Shown piece by piece: positions 11,024-20,092 of a stretch of DNA of 64,000 nucleotides. The position numbers were made by a program, and so were the translations under genes. This stretch comes from Isotricha intestinalis (lineage: Eukaryota > Ciliophora > Litostomatea > Vestibuliferida > Isotrichidae): the NCBI GenBank assembly GCA_023807065.1, contig JAJJLU010000343.1, positions 22,864-86,863 of the forward strand, in the 5' to 3' direction. The notes beneath the pieces are model-generated. The model was given only the letters and a program-made list of their open reading frames with translations, was not told the DNA's origin and did no database searches. The number at the start of each line of letters is the position of its first letter. The stretch's first letter is position 1.

Positions 11024-11902
11024 TTATAAACTATCATCTTTAAGATTTAAAGTAATTACTTTATTTCTATTAGTTTTAGGACGATAATCATTTTCAATGA
11101 CATTATTTTTAAAATGAAGATTACGAAAAGAAAATTCTCTTTTATATTTAATTTTTTTGTTTTCATTAATATTTTTATTAATATAATCATTAAAAATTGG
11201 ATGTTGATTTTGATAATTTTGAAAATGTTTTTCTTTTTTAAAATTACTTATTTTTTTATTTGAATCTTTTTTATTTTCAATTAAATTTGTTTCATTACTA
11301 TATTTCATTTTTATTAATTCAATTTTAAATTCTTTATTTTCATTAAATAATATTTTACTTGATTTACCTCCATAATTTCTCTTCTTTGTAATTATATTTC
11401 TAAAAGAATGATGAATTGTATTTCTTGGAGTTTTTAAAGTCTTTGTTATTGATTCATTTCTTCTATTTTTTATATTATTTAATATTTTTCTCATTATAAT
11501 TAATCCTTTTTTCTTTAATTTATTTCTTTCAATAATTAAATTATTTATATTATTCATTTCTATATTTTTTGGAGTTTCAAATTGTTTAATTTTACTTTTG
11601 GATAATAATTTTTTTTTTGAACTTTTTTCTCCTTCAAATTTCTCAAGTAAATCAATGGGAATTATATCTAAATGAAGATTCGAGTAGTTTTTACTTTTAC
11701 ATGATTGATTATTTATATTATCATTTCTTATTATTTTATTTATTATACAAACTTCATAATTTTCACAATTATAATTATATAATTCTTTTAAATTGAATCC
11801 ATTTATTCTTATCAGATCTTTTCTTTTAAAATTAGTTAAAATTTCATTATTTATTAAATTTAAAAGTTTTCCTCTTATTTTATTAACTTTTTGTCTTTTC
11901 AT
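11024..11902 (-). CDS. Basic Asn/Lys-rich protein, unknown
   Basis: 292 residues with a highly basic, low-complexity composition and no membrane segment or signal peptide. It contains possible phosphorylation motifs such as LKTPRNT and QFETPKN. I see no domain I recognise. It is probably a nuclear or cytoskeletal protein by composition, but that is a weak inference. Start MKRQKVNKIR is the first ATG and stop is TAA. It is a genuine coding frame by length and codon pattern. Confidence 0.55.
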   Translation of the reverse strand: MKRQKVNKIRGKLLNLINNEILTNFKRKDLIRINGFNLKELYNYNCENYEVCIINKIIRNDNINNQSCKSKNYSNLHLDIIPIDLLEKFEGEKSSKKKLLSKSKIKQFETPKNIEMNNINNLIIERNKLKKKGLIIMRKILNNIKNRRNESITKTLKTPRNTIHHSFRNIITKKRNYGGKSSKILFNENKEFKIELIKMKYSNETNLIENKKDSNKKISNFKKEKHFQNYQNQHPIFNDYINKNINENKKIKYKREFSFRNLHFKNNVIENDYRPKTNRNKVITLNLKDDSL

Positions 11903-12321
11903 TTACTTTTTTCAAATTAATATTTATTGTTTAAAAAAATAAAAATATCTTATAATTAATTATTTTGATTATTTAAAAAAAAAAATAGTTTTTTTTTTTC
12001 AAAACAAATAATAGAATTTAATTGAATTATGATTTGAACAAAAAAAAATTGTAAAAAAGAAAAAAATAATAAACAAAAGAAATTCTTAAAATTTTAACAA
12101 AATAAAGAGAATAAAAAATTAAGGAAATTTAATATAATCATATTTTTTCAATTAAAAAAACATAGTTTAATTCTATTATCATAGATAATTAAACCATATA
12201 TTGATTATAATAATTACTTTATATAAAAAATTTTATATACTTTAATTTAAATATATAAATTAAAAATAGAATAATACAAATCATAAAAATAATATTCTTA
12301 ATTTTATTTTTAAAAAAAAAA
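11903..12321. other. Divergent intergenic region, 419 bp
   Basis: Between two start codons, so it holds two promoters. Very A-rich on the plus strand before 12322. No motif could be singled out. Confidence 0.4.
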
Positions 12322-14145
12322 ATGTTGGGAAATTTTTTTGAAAAAATAGATTTATTAGGTTCAAAGTTTCATTTTTACGATGGATTATCATTATATAAGA
12401 GAACAGTAATAGGAGGAATATTAACATTTTTCCTAGGAATAATATCAATAAGTTTCATATATATTTATGGAAGAGAAATATTAAAAAAAAACAATCCAAA
12501 CATAACAATATCAATTCAAAATGATTCAATATATGAATATATAGACTTAAAAAAAGAAAAAATAATATTTGCATTTAGAATAGAAGATTATTATGGTAAT
12601 TATATAAATGTTTCAAATATTTTATATATGAAAATATATTATCATAGTTTTGAACCAGATAATAAAGGTAAATATAGAGCAATAATAAAAGATGAATTAG
12701 TTAATTATCATATATGTAATGATAATGATTTTTATAATGAAAATTTAACTAAATATTATGGAATTTTATTTTGCGGTGATTTAGGAGAAAAAAAATTTGG
12801 AGGTTATTGGGATAATCCTTATATGTATTATTTTGAATTTCAAGTTTATTTCTGTTTTAATGGAAGTAATTATTCAATTAATAATAATTGTACTTCTATT
12901 CAAACTTTAAATAAATTATTTAATCAAGAAAAACCTATTTATTTCAGTTTTTATTACCCTATTATTGAATTTGATCCTCTTTCATATAATAATCCTTTAA
13001 GAATTCATTATAAAAATTATTATTATACTATTAATCATAAAAGTCAAAGAGAAGATGAATTTTATTTAAAAAAAACTATTTTAAATGATGATAAAGGATA
13101 TATTTTAAATAAATTTGAAAAAAATTATTTTTGGGGAATTGATAAAATTATTTCTTCATATAATTTTTTTTCAGAAGAAGAATTAACAATTGAAAATTCT
13201 TCTTCTAAAATTTATTCTTTATCTCTTTTTAATAATGTTGAAAAAAATTATTATAGTAGACATTACACCAAATTTCATCATGTAATTGCAATTGTAAGTA
13301 GTTTAATTAATTTAATTTTAAATGGATGTTGTTTTATTTCTCATGTTATTGGAGAAAGTATAAGAAAATTAGATACTTTAAATAATTTTTTTGAATTTGA
13401 AGAAGAAAAAGAGTTTTTGTTTATCAAAAAATTTAATTCTCATACTTTAAAAAATACTAAAATATTATCTCCTTTAAAAACGAATAAAACTCAAAAAATA
13501 AAAAAATTTTTATTAATTAATCAATTTGGAACATCTATAATTAATGAAAATAAAAAAGAAGATTTTTTTAAAATTCAAAATTTAACTCATCAAAAAAAAA
13601 ATGATAATAAAAATAAAAATGTTAATTATACTGATCAATCTTATGGACATTTATTTTGCCAAAGAAAAAGTTTACCTATAATGAATTCTAATGTTCAAAA
13701 ACTTGATGATAATAATTTTAAAAAATCAAAATTAACTTTAAAGCATATTTTTCTTGAGAATATTATTATTTATGTTTTTTTTTGTTGTTCCAATAAAAAA
13801 ATGTATACAAAATATTTCAATATAAAACATTCAAATTTACTTCAATATTATTATATTTCTCTTATTCAAATTAATAGATATTTAAAATTTATTCAAGAAT
13901 ATTATTTTTTAAAAAAAGCTTTTTTAAATGAGGCTCAAATACAAAGTTTATTATTTTTGAAAAAAATAAATTTAACTAATAAAATAGATCGAGATAATAT
14001 ATCTGGAAATAAAAAAAATCTTGTTGTTGAGGAAAATATTATTAATTATTATAAATCAAAATTATCTTCTCATGATTTTTCTAAAATAGATAAATTTCTT
14101 TTGACAAATTTAATAAATGATATTAAGGAACAAATCATTGTTTAA
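12322..14145 (+). CDS. Two-span membrane protein, ciliate family, member 1
   Basis: 607 residues. An N-terminal amphipathic stretch, FFEKIDLLGSKFHFYDG, is followed by a conserved K-R-T-x-x-G-G turn and the first membrane span (about 31-50). A large lumenal/extracellular domain follows with paired Cys and several N-glycosylation sequons (NITIS, NVSN, NLTK, NCTS). The second span is at about 320-345. A basic cytosolic tail ends in LQYYYISLIQINRYLKF and FLKKAFLNEAQIQSLLFLKKINL. It is a close paralogue of the gene at 62003-63805 along its whole length. The G-G entry into the first span resembles the N-terminus of the ERGIC/Erv41-Erv46 cargo receptors, which is only a hint. I recall proteins like this as common but uncharacterised in ciliates. 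Confidence 0.7.
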   Translation: MLGNFFEKIDLLGSKFHFYDGLSLYKRTVIGGILTFFLGIISISFIYIYGREILKKNNPNITISIQNDSIYEYIDLKKEKIIFAFRIEDYYGNYINVSNILYMKIYYHSFEPDNKGKYRAIIKDELVNYHICNDNDFYNENLTKYYGILFCGDLGEKKFGGYWDNPYMYYFEFQVYFCFNGSNYSINNNCTSIQTLNKLFNQEKPIYFSFYYPIIEFDPLSYNNPLRIHYKNYYYTINHKSQREDEFYLKKTILNDDKGYILNKFEKNYFWGIDKIISSYNFFSEEELTIENSSSKIYSLSLFNNVEKNYYSRHYTKFHHVIAIVSSLINLILNGCCFISHVIGESIRKLDTLNNFFEFEEEKEFLFIKKFNSHTLKNTKILSPLKTNKTQKIKKFLLINQFGTSIINENKKEDFFKIQNLTHQKKNDNKNKNVNYTDQSYGHLFCQRKSLPIMNSNVQKLDDNNFKKSKLTLKHIFLENIIIYVFFCCSNKKMYTKYFNIKHSNLLQYYYISLIQINRYLKFIQEYYFLKKAFLNEAQIQSLLFLKKINLTNKIDRDNISGNKKNLVVEENIINYYKSKLSSHDFSKIDKFLLTNLINDIKEQIIV

Positions 14146-14544
14146 AATTTTCACTTGTTAATAATATTAAAAGTAAACTTTTTAATTGGAATATTAATAA
14201 AATTTATTTTTAATATTATATATCAAATTTTAAATAATATAATTATATACTCACATATATTTATGATTTATAAATATGTTATTATTATATATAAAATTAT
14301 ACACTGTAATAATTTATAATCTAATATCAATTTTAGATTTATATTCTCCAGAATATAACTAAGATTTAAAAGAGATATTTATTATTTAAGCTTAATAAAA
14401 GAATTAAATCAAGAAATTAATGATTATAATAATAAAATGAATCTTAAGTTGCTATTATTCAATCAATAAATTAAGAAATAAATCAATTTCAATTTTCATA
14501 TTTAACTTTATACTTTGTTTTAATTTAACTAAAATTAATTAAAT
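14146..14544. other. Convergent intergenic region, 399 bp
   Basis: Lies between two 3' ends. About 14390-14469 holds a short coding-like frame on the plus strand, starting SLIKELNQEIND and ending at a TAA, without a start codon. It may be a relic or chance. Otherwise plain A/T sequence. Confidence 0.3.
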
Positions 14545-16269
14545 TTAAATTATTATAGAATTACGGTCAATATTTATTTTATCTACAAATTCTTTAATAA
14601 TTATTTCTTTTAAAATATTTGTTTCATTTTCTTTTTCATGTTTTTTTTTAAAAGAAATATTTTGATTAATATTATTTTTTATAAATATTTTAGTTAAAGG
14701 ATTAAAACAATGATGGAAAATATTTCTGTTTTCATTAGAAAAAAAAGAAATATCAAATTTATCGATTAAATTTATTTTTTGAATTAAATTATTTACTTCA
14801 ATTTGATTTAATATAATTTCTTCTATTATTGCAAAATTTCTTAAATTCCTACTTTTACTAAATATTAAATTTTTTGGACAAAAAATTAATTGAACATTAA
14901 AACTTTCAAGAAAAGATAAATTAAATTTAAATTTATGACTATCATTTTTATGAAATATTTTTTTTTTACAATTTTGTGAAATTATTGTGGATTCTTTATT
15001 ATTATTACCTTTAATAGATTTATGATTAAGAATGATAGAAGAAAAAAAATTATTTTTTTGATTTTCCTTACATTTATTAAAATGAGAAGAAGTTTTTTGA
15101 TTATAAGTTAATTGAGTATTACCTTGATTTCCATTTAATAATAAAGAATAAGTTCCATTTAAAGTATAATGTTTAGAAACAATATTTGATTCATTATGTT
15201 CAATATAATTACATATATTTTCATTAATTATATTTTCATTCATTCTATTATAACAATAAATATAATTTAAACAAAATACAATAATATATCCTAATTGAAA
15301 TAAACCATTAATATCAGAAAATAAATCTTGAATTTTATAATATTTCCTATTAATAATTTTTTTAGTTCCATCCATATTTAAACTTAAAGCAAAGAAAGAA
15401 TTATTAACAGTAGGATTATGTCTATCATCAATAGAATTATAAGTAGAAGATAAAGTAGTTAAATTTTTTTTTTTATGATTAAAAAAAAGAATTCCTTCAT
15501 CTGACATATATTCAACTTCTTGAAAAAGATACCATTCTCTTTTATAAATAGAAGAAGAAGCTTGAATTAAATCAGATCTAATATATGGAACAGCATTATT
15601 TTTTAAGTTATTATGATTAAAATAAACATCTAATAATTTAACATAAATAAAAACATTATCTAAAATTTCTTTAGATTTTTCAAAAGGATAACAATCATTT
15701 TTAAGAGTATTATTAGTACAAAGAGTAATCCAAAAAACAATTCCAGTATAACCAGTTTCACCATAAACTCCAGTAGAATTAATATTATTTTTAATTGATT
15801 CTTCAGAAAAACAAATTGAATCATTAATTAATTTTTCATCTTTCCATAAATCATAATTTTCATATGTTGAAATATTACATTTTTCAATTGAAATTGGAAA
15901 AATTTCTGTTTTTGAGTAAAGTGAGCCATTTTCATTATATCTTTTATCAGTCCATATATCTGCATATATAGAATAAATTTTTGATGAATTTTCTATTTTT
16001 CTATAATATTTATCTAGTATTATTATTGAAAAATCTTCCTTTGAATATACTTTTTTTGCTCTTGAAATTGTTACTATATTTTCATATATAGTAAAACTTT
16101 TTCTTGAAATAAAAATATAAAAAAAATATGATGAGATTATTAATACAAATATTAATAATCCTAAACTTAAAAATCCTCCTATTGATGTTTTATAACGAAA
16201 ATCTCCCTTATAGAAAATTCGAGGAGACACTCCTATAAAATCAAATTTTTTTAAAAAACTTTCATTCAT
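14545..16269 (-). CDS. Two-span membrane protein, ciliate family, member 2
   Basis: 574 residues with the same plan as the 12.3-kb gene but only distant sequence similarity. LKKFDFIGVSPRIFYKGDF is followed by YKTSIGG and the first span (about 32-53). A Cys-containing lumenal domain with sequons (NSSK, NNTL) leads to a second span, LFQLGYIIVFCLNYIYCY, near 325-345. A polar tail ends in a helix (EEIILNQIEVNNLIQKINL). Topology suggests both ends in the cytosol. Function is unknown. It is tail-to-tail with member 1, so they are not a simple tandem duplication. Confidence 0.65.
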   Translation of the reverse strand: MNESFLKKFDFIGVSPRIFYKGDFRYKTSIGGFLSLGLLIFVLIISSYFFYIFISRKSFTIYENIVTISRAKKVYSKEDFSIIILDKYYRKIENSSKIYSIYADIWTDKRYNENGSLYSKTEIFPISIEKCNISTYENYDLWKDEKLINDSICFSEESIKNNINSTGVYGETGYTGIVFWITLCTNNTLKNDCYPFEKSKEILDNVFIYVKLLDVYFNHNNLKNNAVPYIRSDLIQASSSIYKREWYLFQEVEYMSDEGILFFNHKKKNLTTLSSTYNSIDDRHNPTVNNSFFALSLNMDGTKKIINRKYYKIQDLFSDINGLFQLGYIIVFCLNYIYCYNRMNENIINENICNYIEHNESNIVSKHYTLNGTYSLLLNGNQGNTQLTYNQKTSSHFNKCKENQKNNFFSSIILNHKSIKGNNNKESTIISQNCKKKIFHKNDSHKFKFNLSFLESFNVQLIFCPKNLIFSKSRNLRNFAIIEEIILNQIEVNNLIQKINLIDKFDISFFSNENRNIFHHCFNPLTKIFIKNNINQNISFKKKHEKENETNILKEIIIKEFVDKINIDRNSIII

Positions 16270-16755
16270 TTATTTTGTTAATAAAATTTTTTTCTCAATT
16301 CATATTATTAATCAAAAAATAAAACTTTTATTTTAAAAAAAATAAAAAAGAATATAAAAACAATAATTTACTTTTTTTATTTAAAAATTTTAAAATTTTT
16401 TTATTTATATATATTCCATTTTTTTAAATCATTTCATGTTACCTATACTGTGATATTTTTTTTTTTATTTTTAATTAAAATTTAGATAAATGATATGGTA
16501 GCCTTCAGTGGTTTTTTATTTTTGAGGGAACTTTTAAAGGAAAAAACATAAATTGTATTGAAGAAGAAGTTTAATTTGATTTTTAATTTTTAACTTGTTT
16601 GAGTTGGGATTTAATTTTTTATGTTAAATTATTTTTTTTTTGATTTATGATTTAAAGGATTTTTGTTGATTTTTTAAATGGAAAATTATTTTTTGTTATT
16701 AATAAACATTTAAATTAAAAACTAATATTTAAAAACATTTTTCTATAAAACAAGA
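16270..16755. other. Intergenic, 486 bp, with a G-over-C skewed stretch
   Basis: Between two minus-strand genes. The interval about 16480-16735 is T- and G-rich on the plus strand with very few C, and contains GGTAGCCTTCAGTGG and TGAGTTGGGATTT. This differs from the flat A/T spacers elsewhere. It may be an unannotated transcript, promoter or 3' UTR, and no RNA family could be matched. Confidence 0.3.
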
Positions 16756-17967
16756 TTAATTATAAGCAATAATTAAAGTATTTTCTTTAGTATATTTAGA
16801 ATGAATATATTCAACAATTTCAGCATATTTAAATCCATTATTTTTTAAAAATTCACATCTTCCTTTATCTAAAATATATTTAATTTTTTTTCCTAAAATA
16901 AAACGTTGAGAATTAATATCTTTTAAAGTTCCCCAACTAGATAATCTAACCATAAGATTGAATTCTTCTTCATTTATATTTAAAATATTTTTAACATAAT
17001 TAAAATTACAATAAGAAGAAGAATTTAATAAATAATGACAACAAGTAGAAATAACAATAATAATTTTATTATTATTCTCAATATTATTTTTACTTAAATA
17101 TTTATTATAATTTATTATTTTCTCAATTGATAATTCACATGCATTTCCACATAAATGTTTTGAAATAAAAATAATATTATTATCTTCTTTTTCATTTTTG
17201 ATATAATTTCTCATTTCAATATTCTTAATATCAATAATATCTCTAATAAAAAAATTATTATAATTATATTTTTTATTAAATTCATTTATTTTATCAATGA
17301 TAAATTTATCATATTTATTTTTTGAAGAATATTTCATTCTATCTATTAAAATATGACTTGAATTATTTTTAAATCCTATTTGAAATGTTTTTGATAATTC
17401 TCCTGAACCACATCCTAATTCAATTATTATGTTATTTTTATTTGATATTAAATCTAATTTTTTCAAATTTTCAAAAATAGAAATTTCTTGAAAAATATTT
17501 TTTGAGTTTTTACCTTCTAATTGATCTTTTAAAAATATATTTTCAAAATCTAAATTTATGTATTCTTCATTATAATATAAATTTTCTAATATTTTAATAT
17601 TAAATTTATCATAATTTTCATTTATTTTTTTTTCTAAATTTTTTATTATTTCTTCACTAATATCATTTATTTTTATATTTTTTTTAATCCATATTCTTGG
17701 AGTTATAATATTTTCATCTGAAATTTCTTTTGTTTTTTTTTCTAAATTTTTTCTACATTTAACTAAATGTTTTTTTAAAGTTTCTTCTCCCATTTTATCA
17801 TTACATTCAGGACATAAAATCATTTTTCCATGAGGACCAATTTCATTTAAAGGTAAATGGATTTCACATAAATTTAAATTTGATTTATTTTCACATATTG
17901 GAAATTTACAATTTATATATTCTTTTCTTTTTCTATGATATATTTTAAAGGAACATTTTTTTTCCAT
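16756..17967 (-). CDS. TRM13: tRNA 2'-O-methyltransferase Trm13 (TRMT13)
   Basis: 403 residues. The N-terminus has the two zinc elements of the family: CSFKIYHRKRKEYINC with CENKSNLNLCEIH, then a U11-48K-type finger CPECNDKMGEETLKKHLVKC. In the second, the usual first His of the C-H-H-C finger is apparently served by Cys. The methyltransferase domain carries the SAM-binding IIIELGCGSGELS. It also has the family signatures KHLCGNACEL, STCCHYLL and SSWGT. Trm13 methylates the ribose of position 4 in the acceptor stem of some tRNAs (Gly, Pro and His in yeast). Length is slightly below the usual 470-480 but all signatures are present. It shares a 50-bp intergenic region with the divergent RING gene. 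Confidence 0.9.
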   Translation of the reverse strand: MEKKCSFKIYHRKRKEYINCKFPICENKSNLNLCEIHLPLNEIGPHGKMILCPECNDKMGEETLKKHLVKCRKNLEKKTKEISDENIITPRIWIKKNIKINDISEEIIKNLEKKINENYDKFNIKILENLYYNEEYINLDFENIFLKDQLEGKNSKNIFQEISIFENLKKLDLISNKNNIIIELGCGSGELSKTFQIGFKNNSSHILIDRMKYSSKNKYDKFIIDKINEFNKKYNYNNFFIRDIIDIKNIEMRNYIKNEKEDNNIIFISKHLCGNACELSIEKIINYNKYLSKNNIENNNKIIIVISTCCHYLLNSSSYCNFNYVKNILNINEEEFNLMVRLSSWGTLKDINSQRFILGKKIKYILDKGRCEFLKNNGFKYAEIVEYIHSKYTKENTLIIAYN

Positions 17968-18017
17968 AAATATATCAAATAAATATATTAATATTTAATT
18001 AAAAATAAATTTATATT
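17968..18017. promoter_or_regulatory. 50-bp bidirectional intergenic region
   Basis: Only 50 bp separate the ATG of the Trm13 gene (minus) from the ATG of the RING gene (plus). Both 5' UTRs and any core promoter must fit here or overlap the neighbouring coding sequence. The sequence is pure A/T words without a clear box. Confidence 0.4.
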
Positions 18018-18869
18018 ATGGATAATAAAAAAAAACCAATTAAAGAAAATAAAAGTAACAATATTAAAAAAGGAAAATTTAATATTGAAGTTGCAAAGAA
18101 AAAAAGTATTTTTCAAGATAAAAACTATAATATTATTAACATAGAAGTAATTTCAAATTCTCCAGAAGAAATAAAAAAATTAAATGAAAAATATGAAAAG
18201 ATAATAGAAAAATATACTAAAATATATGAAGAATATTATAATTATTTAAATGCATTTAATGAAAAAAGAAATTACACAAATAATTTAATAAATTATATAA
18301 ATAAAAATATAAATAAAGAAAATCCACCTTCAAAAGAAATAAAAACAAATCTGAAAAATATAGAAAATTTAACAAATGAATGTAATAAAATAACAGATAA
18401 AGCAAATATTAATATTTCTCATATTAAAGTAAAAAAAGTAAAATTTATAGAAAGTAAACCAATAGAATCATTTAATAAAGAAATTATTTATTATCAAAAT
18501 TTAATAAATACAATAAATCCTTTTTTAGAAAAAACAAAAGAAATTTTTGATAAATTTTTAAAATGTCAAAAAGCTATTATAGAAGATGAAACTTTTCCAA
18601 TATCAAAAGTACATAAAAAACTAATATATGATAAAATGAAAGTTTTTAAATATGGAGAATTATATAAAAATTATAGTGAAAATATAAATAAAGAAGAAAC
18701 TTGTATAATTTGTTTAGGGGATTTTAAATCTGAAGATATAATTAAAAAATTTTTTTGTGGACATATATTTCATGATAATTGTTTAAAAGATTGGATTAAT
18801 CAATCTGTAAAATGTCCTATTTGTAAATATGATATAAAAAGAGAATTAATGAATTATAAATTAATATGA
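18018..18869 (+). CDS. Cytosolic RING-H2 finger protein
   Basis: 283 residues. A Lys/Asn/Glu-rich, probably coiled-coil N-terminal part (about 40-190) precedes a C-terminal RING-H2. That finger reads CIICLGDF, then CGHIFHDNCLKDW, then CPICKYD (about 229-271), with the C3-H2-C3 spacing complete. It is probably an E3 ubiquitin ligase, with the Trp after the second loop typical of E2-binding fingers. There is no membrane segment. Stop is TGA, one of two in the window. Substrates cannot be inferred. Confidence 0.8.
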   Translation: MDNKKKPIKENKSNNIKKGKFNIEVAKKKSIFQDKNYNIINIEVISNSPEEIKKLNEKYEKIIEKYTKIYEEYYNYLNAFNEKRNYTNNLINYINKNINKENPPSKEIKTNLKNIENLTNECNKITDKANINISHIKVKKVKFIESKPIESFNKEIIYYQNLINTINPFLEKTKEIFDKFLKCQKAIIEDETFPISKVHKKLIYDKMKVFKYGELYKNYSENINKEETCIICLGDFKSEDIIKKFFCGHIFHDNCLKDWINQSVKCPICKYDIKRELMNYKLI

Positions 18870-19053
18870 AATAATATTTGTTAAGAATTTATTATGAATT
18901 TGAAGTTCTTTTTAATTTTTAAATATGTGTTTTTTTTATTTTTTATTTTAATTTAATTTTTATGCTATTAACAATCTAAATAATAAATTTAATATTATAA
19001 AATAAAATTTATATATTTATTTCAGAGCTTTATAAAAATTTATAGGTAAAAAA

Positions 19054-19695
19054 ATGAAAATAAAATATTTTCTCTTTTTATTTTTCTTAATTGTATTTAT
19101 AAAAACTCAATTCCAAAATATTGAAAATAATAATTCAACTTCCTTCAAAAAATTTGGGTTGCAAAATGAAACATTAAATCAAGAATCAAATAAAAAACCA
19201 AAAATAAAATGTATTACAAAATCATGTCAAAAAAATAATATAATTCAAAATGTTATTGTTTGTATAATAATAATGATATTACCATTTTTAATTGTGATTA
19301 AAATATATTGGTGTATTAAAAAGAAAAAATGTTTAAAATCAAATATTATCAACGAAAATGAAGAAAGTAAAAAAGAAGAAGATACATATTCATCAAATGA
19401 AAAAATAATTTTAAAAAAATATTTTATTATCCATAATATTTTAATTAAAAAAATATATGATAATGAAATGATTAAATATGGTGATGAATGTTGTATTTGT
19501 TTAGAAAAATTTGTTAAGAATGAAAATGATATTTGTTTAGTTCCTTGTAATCATCTATTTCATTTTTCATGTATTAAAAATTATATTATTAGTAGTGATG
19601 ATACATATTGTCCTTATTGTAAATTTGATTTTTTTTCTTTAATTAAACAAGAAAAAAAAGATATTAATTTTAATGAAGATGTTTTCAATATTTGA
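19054..19695 (+). CDS. Membrane-anchored RING-H2 protein
   Basis: 213 residues. A signal peptide (KYFLFLFFLIVFIKT) is followed by a short Asn-rich lumenal part. Next is one membrane span at about 66-88 (IVCIIIMILPFLIVIKIYW) with a basic cytosolic border. The RING-H2 lies at about 146-190 and reads CCICLEKFV, CNHLFHFSCIKNY and CPYCKFD. The plan matches small type I membrane E3 ligases (ATL or RNF13-like without the PA domain) of endosome, ER or plasma membrane. Stop is TGA. It lies 184 bp downstream of another RING gene in the same direction, but their fingers and architecture differ, so recent duplication is unlikely. Confidence 0.8.
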   Translation: MKIKYFLFLFFLIVFIKTQFQNIENNNSTSFKKFGLQNETLNQESNKKPKIKCITKSCQKNNIIQNVIVCIIIMILPFLIVIKIYWCIKKKKCLKSNIINENEESKKEEDTYSSNEKIILKKYFIIHNILIKKIYDNEMIKYGDECCICLEKFVKNENDICLVPCNHLFHFSCIKNYIISSDDTYCPYCKFDFFSLIKQEKKDINFNEDVFNI

Positions 19696-20092
19696 AATAT
19701 AAATTAATATTAAATGTAAGTATTTATTAATGATGATAAGTAAAACTTAATAAATTATAAATATATACAGAAATAGAAAAAAGAATAAGTTCTTTGTAAT
19801 GAGATTAAAAATTAGATAATATTAATAATAATATAAAAATGAGTTGTTAATAATATTTTATTGATTTATAAAAAGTTTTAAAATTAGCTTTAATATATCC
19901 TTAATATAAATTTAACTGTTCATTCATCTTTTTTTTTTTAGTTTTTTATTTTATACAAAATTAAATGTAGAGGAAAATATTTTTATGTTTTAATATTATA
20001 TTCAATATTATTTGTTTATTGCTTTATAATTTATTTAAAAAAAAAATAATTAAAATAATTATCTTTTAAAAAAAAGATTAACTCAAATAAAA
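19696..20092. other. Intergenic, 397 bp
   Basis: Spacer between plus-strand genes, with A/T runs only. No feature seen. Confidence 0.4.
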
